DNA from: Porodaedalea pini
Lineage: Eukaryota > Basidiomycota > Agaricomycetes > Hymenochaetales > Hymenochaetaceae
Assembly (NCBI GenBank): GCA_002794775.1
Contig: NBAY01000008.1
Location: 806,001-870,000 of the forward strand
DNA length: 64,000 nucleotides
Direction of reading: 5' to 3'
Shown: in pieces, positions 11,505 through 21,609 of the stretch
Layout: the number at the start of each line of letters is the position of its first letter
How positions within the stretch are numbered: position 1 is the stretch's first letter
Made by a program: the position numbers and the translations under genes
The notes under the pieces: generated by a model
Seen by the model: only the letters and a program-made list of their open reading frames with translations
What the model was told of the DNA's origin: nothing
The model's database searches: none

Positions 11505-12065
11505 ATGCTTGCCGTGCAACGCCTCGTAGTCCTCTCAAAATGCACTAAGAGGCTCCCATCCATCTCTCCAAGAAGGAGCAACTCTTCTTCATCCCGGGAC
11601 TCTCCACGTTCAAGCCATAATGCAGACGCGTCAGACCCAATCCCCGCTACGCCAACTTGGTCCGTGCACGCGCTCCTCGCGTCCTACCCGCGTCCGCGCA
11701 TCTCGCACGCGGAGCTGACGAAGCTGCACACGCTTTCCGCGCTCGTCCCGCCGGCGGAGGGCTCAGACGCCGCGACGCGCATGCAGGGCGAGCTGGAGGA
11801 GATGGTGCGGCTCGTCGAGGCTGTCAAGCTTGTGGACACTTCGGAGGTCCATGCGCAGCTTCGGGATGGGGAGGAGCGAGGGAGTATGTCAATCCCGGAT
11901 GGACGGATCTGGGAGGAAGGGAGGGGGATGACTCTGTCCTCGAATACGCGCGAGGTGGAGTTCGAGGATGAGGAGGTGGAATCCGGGAGGGAGCTATTAA
12001 AGCACGCGAAGCTGACGAAGGATGGGTTCTATGTTGTCGAGGCTGATAGGAGGAAGAAGAAGTGA
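11505..12065 (+). CDS. GatC-like subunit of mitochondrial glutamyl-tRNA(Gln) amidotransferase
   Basis: Intronless frame of 186 residues. The first about 50 residues are rich in Arg, Ser and Lys with no acidic residue until DSPR (MLAVQRLVVLSKCTKRLPS..), consistent with a mitochondrial presequence. Residues about 60-110 resemble the GatC fold: PRISHAELTKLHTLSALVPP, then a helix with ELEEMVRLVEAVKLVDTSEV. GatC stabilises the GatA-GatB complex that amidates misacylated Glu-tRNA(Gln). The C-terminal 70 residues are charged and hold a conserved-looking LLKHAKLTKDGFYVVE end. The ATG at 11505 is the first in frame. GatC sequences are short and divergent, so the family call is good but not certain. 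The coding sequence is clearly more GC-rich than its flanks. Confidence 0.72.
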   Translation: MLAVQRLVVLSKCTKRLPSISPRRSNSSSSRDSPRSSHNADASDPIPATPTWSVHALLASYPRPRISHAELTKLHTLSALVPPAEGSDAATRMQGELEEMVRLVEAVKLVDTSEVHAQLRDGEERGSMSIPDGRIWEEGRGMTLSSNTREVEFEDEEVESGRELLKHAKLTKDGFYVVEADRRKKK

Positions 12066-12552
12066 AGTCGTGACATCGATCTAAACGGTGATGAACTTGT
12101 ATGTGCGTCGGGCGTTGCCTTCTTCTGCTCGTCAATCATTGATCAACAGCGTTTCATAGGATATTCTCGGACACTTCAAAATCCTTTTGCATATCTTCGA
12201 CAGCACAGGTACTTTACTTTATCTATGGCAATCGCGGTGCACCTATTCCAGGTACCATATGGCATCGCCGTAAGCCTCATGACGGTGCTTCTAAGAACGT
12301 CTTGTGAAGTGTGAGTAACAGCGATGAAGGGTAAGGGTCTGTGCACAAATCGAAATGGCCCAGTGAACAAACGGAATGGATGAGTTGACATCCGCGCAAT
12401 GTTATCGTTGCAATCAACACGACATGTACACAGTACAGTAATTAGACAGCTAAGGAAGGTACAGAGTGGTGTGGCGCGTAGTACAATAAGACGGTACCAT
12501 CAATATTCAATTGAGAACGTGCAGACAAGTCTCTCAAGTCCGAACCGTCAAA
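12066..12552. other. Convergent 3' intergenic region
   Basis: About 490 nt between two convergent genes. No coding or RNA feature is supported. Confidence 0.45.
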
Positions 12553-13429
12553 TCAAGCAGCGCGTTTCGCTTGAGCCTTGGAACGCCTGAACTTCAAAAC
12601 TTCTTTCCCGATCCCGTTCTGCATGTGCCGGTGCAGAGTCGGGAAATAGCCAAGCTCGAAGAGGAGCTCGAGATGGACGAAGAAGGGCGCAAGTACGATT
12701 GCTATCAAACGGAGACGCATGGAAAGAGCACGCGCGTTGGAGGAAGAGCGAGGGTGAGCGGAGACTCGGAAGGGAATGTAAAAGTAAGGTCGCACCGCCG
12801 ATGAGATTATCAAGTAACGCAGGCGCACGGCGTTCGTGCATGCCGTGCCCGTAGAACTGCGCGAGCCAGCAGACGACGTGCAGCGCCAACGCCTTCAGCA
12901 CGTTCAACGGCTCGCGCGCCACGGCGATCGCGGAGAGGAGCGAGATCACAGACTGAGGGGCGTACAAGAGCTGCCAAGTAGAATGATTATTGTGTCACTC
13001 GGACAATTCCACTTGTATGCTAGGAGTGAGCTTACAGCACCGGCCGGGAGAAGGGCAAAGAAGTAAGAGAAGTACACGAGAGCCTGCACGGTGGCCCAGT
13101 TGAACTTGAACGTGAGGACAGAGTTTAAGTCATACTGGTACGAGGGGAAGAACGACGGCGTCGGGAGCGAGGCGAGCATAATTTGGAGCGTCCTGACCAC
13201 GTATCTTCATCAGGTTTCCGGTTGCGCAACAATGACTTAACGGCACCCACCATATCAATATCGGTACACAAAGCATGTGTATACGGACGTTGACCTTGTT
13301 GCAGTGGTACGCGCCGTAGAACACGAGCTGACATGATGAGATGCGTGCACGTTCAAGTTTCAGGTTCGTTTTGGACGTTTGGTGTGAAAGCCTTACCTGT
13401 TTCTCGACGCTGAGGAGATCTGGTGCCAT
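12553..13429 (-). CDS. mpo1: Mpo1-like (DUF962/YGL010w) ER membrane dioxygenase
   Basis: Mpo1 family proteins are ER membrane Fe(II)-dependent dioxygenases that alpha-oxidise 2-hydroxy fatty acids in phytosphingosine breakdown. Five exons (13397-13429, 13251-13327, 13036-13192, 12796-12970, 12553-12701) close to 196 residues. Diagnostic blocks are [20 protein letters not shown] near the N-terminus and [19 protein letters not shown] in the middle. The His residues of [11 protein letters not shown] and HGMHE match the proposed metal-binding histidines. Several hydrophobic segments follow, and [17 protein letters not shown] closes the family domain. The basic tail ([13 protein letters not shown]) has no canonical KKxx signal. 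Its neighbour GT8 copy 3 is on the same strand with no evident functional link. Confidence 0.88.
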
Positions 13430-13769
13430 TATAGCTGCTTTCCCCCTTTCTGAGCGTGTTGTTCGGACTGTCAGTGAGGTGGTTGGTGGTGGTTGAAGTT
13501 GAGCACAACATCATTGAATACGACGATGACTTCAAGTCGGACGCTTACGGGTCGGGAGGCTATATGTAGCCGAAGCCGGAGCTTTTCATCTACCGACTGT
13601 CCTTCTTCTATAGGTGTATAATTGAATATACATCTATTATTACTACCTCACTCTCCGTACATACTTTCTACATTGTCATTAATATTGTCGAGCTTCAAGT
13701 ATGTCTTTAGGGTGCAAGATCATCAAGAGGATCAAGCTCGCTTCCATGTGTGCAGAGAATTATAGATGT

Positions 13770-15420
13770 CCAGTTTCTTCGGGATATTATGCGAATAATA
13801 AATTATGCATCCCCCAAACCCGTAAGCAATCCAATATCCTTTCGAGCGAGAAGTAAAAGCGACCACCAACGCTGCTGTCGAGCAAGCAATTGAGAGACTT
13901 TTCATGGCTTCAGTTGTGATGACCGCAAAACCGAAGTCGCCATGCGTGTGTGCTTCAAGACTGCGTGGCGCCGGTACTCGTGCTGGGATCAGCTTCCTCC
14001 AGACATCAGCATTTGCCCTCCAGCTCCGTAGTGAGCGCATCATGCCAAGCCGCCTCCCACCACTCCATCTCAGTCTTCCATATCCCGCCCATAGCCTGTC
14101 GCCGCTCCTCCTCAATGAACGGCTTCAGCATCGTATAGTGCACGATCCGTGTGTCTTTCTCAATGGCCTGCCACAGCGCCGGACTACGCTGCTTGATCAT
14201 AAGGTTCGCATTGTAGATGTATGGGAGAAGCACGACCCGCGCGGCGAAGTACATGTTCAGGAGCCCTTGCTCCGCCTCGTTGTGCTGGTACCGCTCGGAG
14301 TCGATCTTGGTGAGCATGTCGGCGAAGACAGAGGACGAAGTACGCAGGAACATCATCCCTGCGTTGAAGGTCAGCGCGAAGCCCCGCTTGTCGCCATACA
14401 CGTCCGGGACAGCCGCGAATTCGAACGGAAGCCTCCATAGCTCGTCGAAGTTGTGACGAACGAGCGTGTCGCCGTCTAGGTAGATGACACTCTTGATGCC
14501 AATTTTATCTAGCGTCCAGATCTGGAGCTTTGAGAAGTTGTCAATGAAGCGATGGTATACATCACGCCCACCGTCTGGCGGTGCTATTCGCTCAATCGCG
14601 TGCAGCTCCCAGCCAACTGCTTGCAGCTGGCAGACCGTCCGCGGGGTCATACGTTCCGGAAAGTAAAGAAGCACCCGGCGAGCTGAGATTCGGGCGGTTC
14701 GTAGCGAGTGTCCTAGGGTAAGCACCGCCGTCACGTAAGACTCCGAATAAAGCGTCGTTACGACCGCGCGTTCTTCTGGACTTGGTACTTCGAATACACC
14801 TGGATTGCTACCTGATCCATTGTTAGAGACGAACCCTTCGTGGACGGTCTTCCTAGAGAACATGCCCTTTAACGCGCCACATTCCATATAAAAACGAACA
14901 AATTGAACTCACAATGGCTGGTATCGATCGAGGAGACCAGGTGGCGAGCGCATGCTCCTAAGAACAAAGACATCCGCGATCGCGAGCAGACCCAGTGCAG
15001 CGACGAAAGCCCATAGGTAATGTTTCTTGCGGAAGGTAGCAAGCGGGAGATAGTCGTACTCATAGCCCGACATGGCAGGTTAACGTTTGCTTCCAGCCAG
15101 TACAGGACGGGGATGGCTCTGAGCAAGCAGAACGCACCATTTTCATCGCATTTAGTGTTTATGAGCGCATCATGGCCGACGGGCGTCCAGCCGCAGTCGT
15201 GCAAGCAGAAAACGATGCAATGACATAATCGGTGATGACTTTCCCGGACTCACGTACATATTTGGCTGAACTCTAGGAGAGAAGCCACCCAGCGACCGGC
15301 CTCTTTGCTTGAATACCGTAAACACAGAAGAGTAGAAATTAGAATTGCTCTCAGCATAGCTTGTGCGGGCTGAGAACTCGTTCAGTCCACTTCCTACATA
15401 TCCTAACCATTGCTTCTCGT
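13770..15420. repeat. Left arm of a ~1.65-kb inverted repeat (GT8 copy 3 plus flanks)
   Basis: Reverse-complement homology with 19225-20870 covers the whole GT8 gene, about 220 nt beyond its stop codon and about 350 nt before its start. The flanks are more diverged than the coding part but align through blocks such as GAGCAATTCTA, AGCAAAGAGGCCGGTCGC and GATTGCTTACGGGTT. The end coordinates are estimates by eye. Confidence 0.8.
14006..15073 (-). CDS. GT8-family glycosyltransferase, type II membrane protein, copy 3
   Basis: Two exons (14913-15073, 14006-14852) close to 335 residues, exactly the length of copy 4 with the same intron phase. The cytosolic tail MSGYEYDYLPLATFRKKHY precedes a single membrane segment (residues about 20-40). 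The GT8 domain then runs from EERAVVTTLYSES: DxD as YLDGDTLV, FNAGMMFLRTSSS, YIYNANLMIKQRSP and the metal-ligand His in IVHYTMLKPF. All catalytic motifs are intact, so a working luminal transferase is expected; donor sugar and acceptor cannot be read from the sequence. The protein is over 90% identical by eye to copy 4, which points to a recent duplication or gene conversion between inverted arms. Confidence 0.87.
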
Positions 15421-16669
15421 TGATGCTATGCTCAGCACACTTACATAGCACTGGCTGCTTCTGGAGATTGCTCTGCAAACAGATCTAGAGCTATATATTT
15501 GTATGTTAGCTGTATCAAGGAACTACATATATGTATGTATTTTCTCTTCATGATATTCTTACTTTTCTTCATTTGTGCACTGCGTCAAACTTAGTCTCAA
15601 AGTTCTTACAGTAGAAGAGCCTTCGTAAAAAGTATTCTACATCTTCAACGGAAAATCAGGTATGTGAAAAGTACTGCAAGCAAATCATAGGAACACCTAG
15701 GGTCCTAGGCCTGTTTCAACTGTTTCAGGGAAGTCCTTGGATATTACTTTATGGGGCAACTCAAAAAGTTGTGTGAAAAAATCATGACTGCCATCATTTT
15801 TTGGATATAACTTGAAGCAGCCAGTACAAGTGCATCTAACAATACTTGAATCAAGCATGGCTGTGTGGCTACTAGTACTATTCCGAAATTGACGGCCGCA
15901 TGTTGGCTGGCAGAGTGAGTAAAAATGGGCGAACATTACTCGAGCAACATGATCCCTTATCAATAGTGCTCCTTTGCTATAGCATGCTGACTGCTTTGGA
16001 AAGCCTGTACTTGGTTCCCCACTGTCTATGCGACTGAATCCCATTCGCAGGAGGGTGAACTCCAAATATCTTTATGCCTTTCACAATCTTGTTCTCCAGC
16101 ATGCAAGCATTGGGAAACCCGAGTTATTGACCGAGGGATAGTCGAGTAATTATCCCTTTATTCATGATAGACCAATCACAGCTCAAACTTCTCAATATCG
16201 AAAGACAAACAAAGCGGATTCATTGAATCTAACTCAGGAAAGGGGGGCATCATCAAACGATTCGGGTTTGTACATACTTACCTACAGTCGGAGGGAAACA
16301 GCGGGCGACTTAATAGTATAAGACCGCTCATACAAAGTAATCACTTCCTGGAGCGATTTATCCGGAGAGAATACGAGCTTATCGTGCAGCAAAGCGAGCC
16401 GTGGTACGAGGCAAAGACACTCTTGAACGAATACCCTTAATGCTCAGTTGCATTTATTCTACGATAAAATCAAGAATCGACCTGACGCAGCCTAAACACC
16501 TGGCAGGACAAACTAGGGATGTATACGAAAAAGAAGAGCAAGCCAATGGATCGTAAATGTCCCATAATGTTCACTGTCGTTAGATCGTTACATGTGAATT
16601 AAAGGAGGGCCGTTTACTGCACGAATAAACTCGTTCTCAGAAACTTGCCGTGGGGACATCGTCTAAGTG
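15421..16669. other. Spacer between GT8 copy 3 and the arrestin-like gene
   Basis: About 1.25 kb, AT-rich. A minus-strand frame at 15697-16044 contains a cysteine cluster (RCTCTGC) of the sort seen in transposon-derived proteins, but its 5' side is closed by a stop and it has no recognised domain. Nothing else is supported. Confidence 0.35.
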
Positions 16670-18349
16670 CTATATCTTGCTACGCGGAAGCATTTTGCGA
16701 AAGAGGTAAGGGCCTTCCGGGAGAAAAGTCGTGATTGCGACTTCGGTACGAGGAAGGGGCTCATTGTCCGACTGTGTGAATCCGGGGGCGTCGAAAGGGA
16801 GTATAAATACATCATACTGTATATTTGGTATACGGTGAACAAAAATCGAGAGGAATTTTAAAAATGAAACCCCGACCTTCAGTTCAAGTCTGCCGAACGT
16901 AAACGAGGGCGCTGCCGTCGGCGGGATACTAATCTCTCCTTGTAAAACCTTCCTGAATCCCGGCTGCATCCGCGCCGATTCGCGCAGAGGCATCCAGGAT
17001 GCCTTGTTTATAACGTTGTTTTGTCCATCGAGAGCAAGCTCTCCACCGAGTTTCGACCGAAGGATGAGCCTTCGCTCCAAGAGCACCCGAGGAGCAGAAG
17101 GGCTCGATATCACTTCCAAGACTTGCTGGTTAGAGCTTGAGATTACTAGCGCGCATGGTATGAATGAGCCCCGCGCATAAGATAACTAAGCACGTATCCC
17201 AAATTCTGAGTATAGATAACCGAGACACATGTAAAACACGTTGCGCACCGGAGAGGCAAGAGCAAACTGGACTCGAGGGGAAAGTTTCAATTGAGCCCGG
17301 TGGCATTAGTGAGCAATTAAGAAGGCTCACCGCGCAAGAGAATGAAATCTGACTTCTGTAGAATCCGCCATACACCTGGAACTCAGGGAAGACTTTCCAG
17401 CCGGATGGGTCGTCAATGAGGGATGGCACGGGTGTTTTATTTTGATAAGCTAGCCGTCGAAGTAAAGATGCCGGACCAGGCTGTGTCGAGACCATATATG
17501 TTACGGGAATCGTCAAGCTGAGCCAAGACGAATGAGTTCTGCCTTCTCATTGGACAAGAAAGAAAATCAAGACGTGCCTATTCCCAAACCGCAAGCCGGG
17601 TCGTTTTATTCGCACAACAAGCTCGTAGCCAATACGAGCTTGGCCGTGGCTGCCTCGCAGTGATGGAGGTAGCCTCACACCGCTCCGGGCGCCGTGTCCT
17701 AGCCTTTTCTCCTGTTTCGCAGTCATTTCGAGGGTTTTTGGAAAATCGATCTTGAATGACCAGGAGTATTTTCCGTGAAGTTTACCCGAGTGATCTGCGC
17801 CCTGTGATAGGAACATACCACTGGAGCGGGGGTCACCCATTGTGCTATCCCATAATGTCTCTGACAGATGCAAGAACGTCTTTGCATCATACCCAGGAAT
17901 CGAGTAATATCCTTCCACCTAAAGCATTAAAATATTATATTCTCCAACAGCGATAATATCCAGAATAGTGTACGTACTGATACTGAAACAGCTTTAATTC
18001 TGTCAGGTGTTCTTAGGTTAAGCTGTACTTGACCCGAGATGCTTTGTCCTTCCACATAAGTGGGTAAACTTGTCGATGACGAGGCCCAGCTGTGTAAGTT
18101 CACCGTCATGAGCGGTGTACTGCTCGTGCTCGCCGAGTCAAGCGAAAAGGTATGGGTCGCTGGCGGGACAGGACCGCTAATCGAGGAGTGATCATGACTG
18201 GACTGGACGGAGAACTCGGGTAGGTCATCGGAGGGGGAGACAGTTTCCTGGAACCACGCCGAGTTCTTACTGATAACGGTTGCCTGATCGCTAAACGCAA
18301 ACGGATGATCGTTTGAGAAGTTTGAGACGAGAGATTTTGTCGGGGGCAT
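16670..18349 (-). CDS. Arrestin-domain protein (alpha-arrestin-like)
   Basis: Alpha-arrestins are cytosolic adaptors linking membrane cargo to ubiquitin ligases. After a Ser/Thr-rich N-terminus, the arrestin N-domain begins at SLPTYVEGQSISGQVQLNL and runs on through IKAVSVSVEGYYSIPGYDA and SWSFKIDFP. The C-domain follows (VQFALASP, LSYARGSFIPCALVIS, LERRLILRSKLGGEL) to the end FLPEGPYLFRKMLPRSKI. Exons 17978-18349 and 17578-17918 are firm. The next intron (17518-17577) fits only as a GC..AG intron of 60 nt. The exon layout between 17160 and 17400 is uncertain. The last exon follows an acceptor near 16805. I see no clear PPxY motif. The gene lies inside the spacer of the GT8 inverted repeat. 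See the separate finding on coding-like sequence upstream of the ATG. Confidence 0.78.
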
Positions 18350-19224
18350 TGATACAGACGAATCAGAGCAAGGTGAATGGAGAGGCGCGAGTTGAGAGTC
18401 TTTATTGAAGAATTCAGGCGCGACGAGAAGAACGTGGGGGAAGAGCTGCCATGCTGTAGTCTCCTGCACGCCATATATACTGCTCTGCTTACCCTATAAC
18501 ATTGAATTAGCCTCGTTATAGGCTGCGAACCAGAGCGGGGGAAACTCGCGGAAGAAGAGCGCTTGAGAGATGGCGGATGCGAAAGGCGGAAGGTTATCAT
18601 CTGCATTCGGCTATGGCATACGGCTTTGACACGGAATATCACCGTCCTGCTTGATGAAAGAAGCATTGATCGCAAGAGGCTCTTGCGTCTAAGGCCACGC
18701 AGCCCTTACGAATATGAAGGTGAGTAAATTAGAAGAACCTCTGACTGGAGCTGTCTTCCCGCAGCACTGGAACACTGCAACTTGAGTCAGTAGTACGGCG
18801 CATCTTGTGAGAGTGAGAAGGACTGTAGGCATCAACTAGTTTATAGTTTACCATGCAATTTTATTTGGGCGGTTATGAAGCTGCAGAAGTCCCGGTAGGC
18901 AAGTGCACTGAGGAAGTTCGGAGTGCCGGCCAGGATCAGATTTAGAGCAATCGCGGTCATTCGTCGGATGATCAAGATAAAAAAAGAAAGCAACCAGAGA
19001 TTTGTCAGCAGCGTCAGTCGAACGTGAGCTGCCAGTTGTCAGGCAATAACTTGTACCAGTTGTAGGACGCCCACAAGGCTCGAAATAATTCGAGTTTTTC
19101 CACATTGTAAAGCACTACAACAACTTGAAGAATCCCTTCCGCTTCGTCTTGCTTCCCGTCCGGGTTTGTCTCACTGACAAGGCTAAAAGGGGATTCAGAG
19201 TCAGCCTAGCGTGGCTGCGCCGCA
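18350..19224. other. Region upstream of the arrestin-like gene
   Basis: The first about 240 nt are open in the arrestin frame on the minus strand apart from one TAG (18494-18496) and look coding. The rest, to the start of the right repeat arm, shows no supported gene. Confidence 0.35.
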
Positions 19225-20870
19225 GCAACGAAGACCAATGACCAGTATGTTCAACAAGTTCTCTGCCAACACAGCTATGTTGTGAGCAATTCTACTCTTT
19301 TGCGGTTGGTCGCTACACGGTTACGGTGCACGAGCAAAGAGGCCGGTCGCCAGGCGGCTTCTTTCCTGCCGTGTCTGAGTCTCTGAGAAGAGAGTTCAGA
19401 CAACGAATCGGCAACATAAGTATAAGTAAACGTGAGACCGGGAAAGTTGTCGCCGATTATGTGGTTGCATCGCTTTCTGCGGTTGAGCGCTCGGCCGTCT
19501 TGATGCGCTCATACATAAATAGTCGATGAGATGGTGTGTACTGCTTGCTCCGAGTCATTCCCCCGTCCTTTACTGGCGGGAAGCGAAAGATAACCTGCCA
19601 TGTCGGGCCATGGGTACGACTATCTCCCGCTTGGCACCATCCGCAAGAAACATTACCTATGGGCTTTCGTCGCTGCACTAGGTCTGCTCGCGATCGTGGA
19701 TGTCTTTGTTCTCAGGAGCATGCACCCGCTACCTGGTCTACTCGACCGATATCAGCCATTGTGAGTTCAGTTTGTTCGTTATGGAACGCGACGCATTAAA
19801 GAGCATGCTCTTTAGGAAGACCGTCCACGAAGGGTTCGTCTCTAACAATGGATCAGGTAGCAATCCAGGTGTATTCGAAGTACCAAGTCCAGAAGAACGC
19901 GCGGTCGTAACGACGCTTTATTCGGAGTCTTACGTGACGGCGGTGCTTACCCTAGGACACTCGCTACGAACCGCCCGAATCTCAGCGCGCCGGGTGCTTC
20001 TTTACTTTCCGGAACGTATGACCCCGCGGACGGTCTGCCAGCTGCAAGCAGTTGGCTGGGAGCTGCACGCGATTGAGCGAATAGCACCGCCAGACGGTGG
20101 GCATGGCGTATACCATCGCTTCATTGACAACTTCTCAAAGCTCCAGATCTGGACGCTAGATAAAATTGGCATCAAGAGCGTCGTCTACCTAGATGGTGAC
20201 ACGCTCGTTCGTCACAACTTTGACGAGCTATGGGGGCTTCCGTTCGAGTTCGCGACTGTCCCGGACGTGTATGGCGACAAGCGGGGCTTCGCGCTGACCT
20301 TCAACACGGGGATGATGTTCCTGCGTACTTCGTCCTCTGTCTTCGCCGACATGCTCTCCAAGATCGATTCTGACGGATACCAGCATGGTGAGGCGGACCA
20401 GGGATTTGTAAACATGTACTTTGCCGCGCAGATCGTACTCCTGCCGTATATCTACAATGCGAACCTTATGATCAAGCAGCGTAGTCCGGCGCTGTGGCAG
20501 GCCATTGAGAAAGACACGCGCATTGTGCACTATACGATGCTGAAGCCGTTCATTGAGGAGGAGCGGCGACAGGCAGTGGGCGGGATATGGAAGACTGAGA
20601 TGGAGTGGTGGGAGGCGGCTTGGCATGATGCGTTCACCACGGAGGTGGCGAACAACTGCTAATAATGCTGGGAGATGCTGATCCCTGCATGAGCACCGAC
20701 ACCACGCAGACTTGGAGTACATAATGCGGCGACGTCCTTGGTCATTGAAATTGGAAGCCGCGAAAATTCTTTCAACTGTTTTCTTGACCACGGTGTTGGC
20801 AGTTGCTTTCACTTCCTGCTCGGAAGGATATAGATTGCTTACGGGTTATAGATGCATGACTTATTATTGG
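19225..20870. repeat. Right arm of the ~1.65-kb inverted repeat (GT8 copy 4 plus flanks)
   Basis: Inverted counterpart of 13770-15420, about 3.8 kb away. Homology begins near ACGAAGACCAATG and ends after GATTGCTTACGGGTT. Coding parts are over 90% identical by eye; flanks carry several indels. Confidence 0.8.
19600..20662 (+). CDS. GT8-family glycosyltransferase, type II membrane protein, copy 4
   Basis: Two exons (19600-19760, 19816-20662) close to 335 residues. The cytosolic tail (MSGHGYDYLPLGTIRKKHY) has a dibasic patch beside the membrane segment WAFVAALGLLAIVDVFVL, the usual layout of a Golgi type II enzyme. The catalytic domain contains Asp180-Gly-Asp182 (YLDGDTLVRHNFDELW), FNTGMMFLRTSS, ADQGFVNMYFAA and His292 in IVHYTMLKPF, so the metal site is complete. 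It differs from copy 3 mostly in the C-terminal third (for example EVANNC versus ELEGKC at the end). GT8 enzymes in fungi include glycogenin and cell-wall or glycoconjugate transferases; the substrate here is unknown. Confidence 0.87.
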
Positions 20871-21609
20871 GACTTTGTGTACAGCAGGGACATATAATAT
20901 GTATAGTATTTTAATATTGTACTATTATTGTGGATCTGTTACTTCTTTCCCTCAAAATTTGTACACATGTACACATGTATAGCAGAAATGCTCTATAAAA
21001 ATTTGAAGGCAATTCATGCAACAGAAAGTGTTCTAAAAAATAAATGAGAAATCAAGGGATTTGTCACAGAGGACAGTACTTTGTACACCCCGTGACACAG
21101 CCGCACTTGTTCTCGGGCATCGTGGAAAAATGTCACACTTTCATGCCTTCATGTACAATTTGCCATTTTGGGGGCACTTTACACACCAGTTTCACATCAA
21201 TCTCATCAGAAAAAAATGATTTTTGAGCGCCCTTGATGACAGCTACAATAATATCTACTTTTATTTGAGGAATAGTTAAGTAAAAAATTTACATGGAACA
21301 ATTACCATGGGCTGCTAAGTAGGAAAAGGTCAAATTTCAGCATGTTTGATGTCCTCAAAATTAAATACTTTATTTGAGGCTTTCAAATTTGATACGAGCA
21401 TTCCTTAGTATACAAGAAATGTATATAATTTTGTTGAAGTGTTTAGGAAGTGACGCGGGACATATAGTTACAAATATACACGGAAGAAATTTTAATTTTC
21501 TATATGGAGACAAGCTTGCTTCTTTCGGTGGTCTTGCTCTCTAAACGCATATCTGTAGCTTGTTAATGATAAGATTAATGTAACAAAGCATGTATGGGAG
21601 TGAGGCAGT
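20871..21609. other. AT-rich region without a gene
   Basis: About 740 nt, strongly AT-rich compared with the flanks, with many short TATA/ATTT runs. No coding signal is seen. It looks like relaxed or decayed DNA between the repeat arm and the pseudogene. Confidence 0.4.

Noticed and set aside
15697..16044. Minus-strand open frame with a RCTCTGC cysteine cluster, possibly transposon-derived
   Set aside because: It is closed upstream by a stop, has only an internal ATG and shows no transposase motif or terminal repeats.
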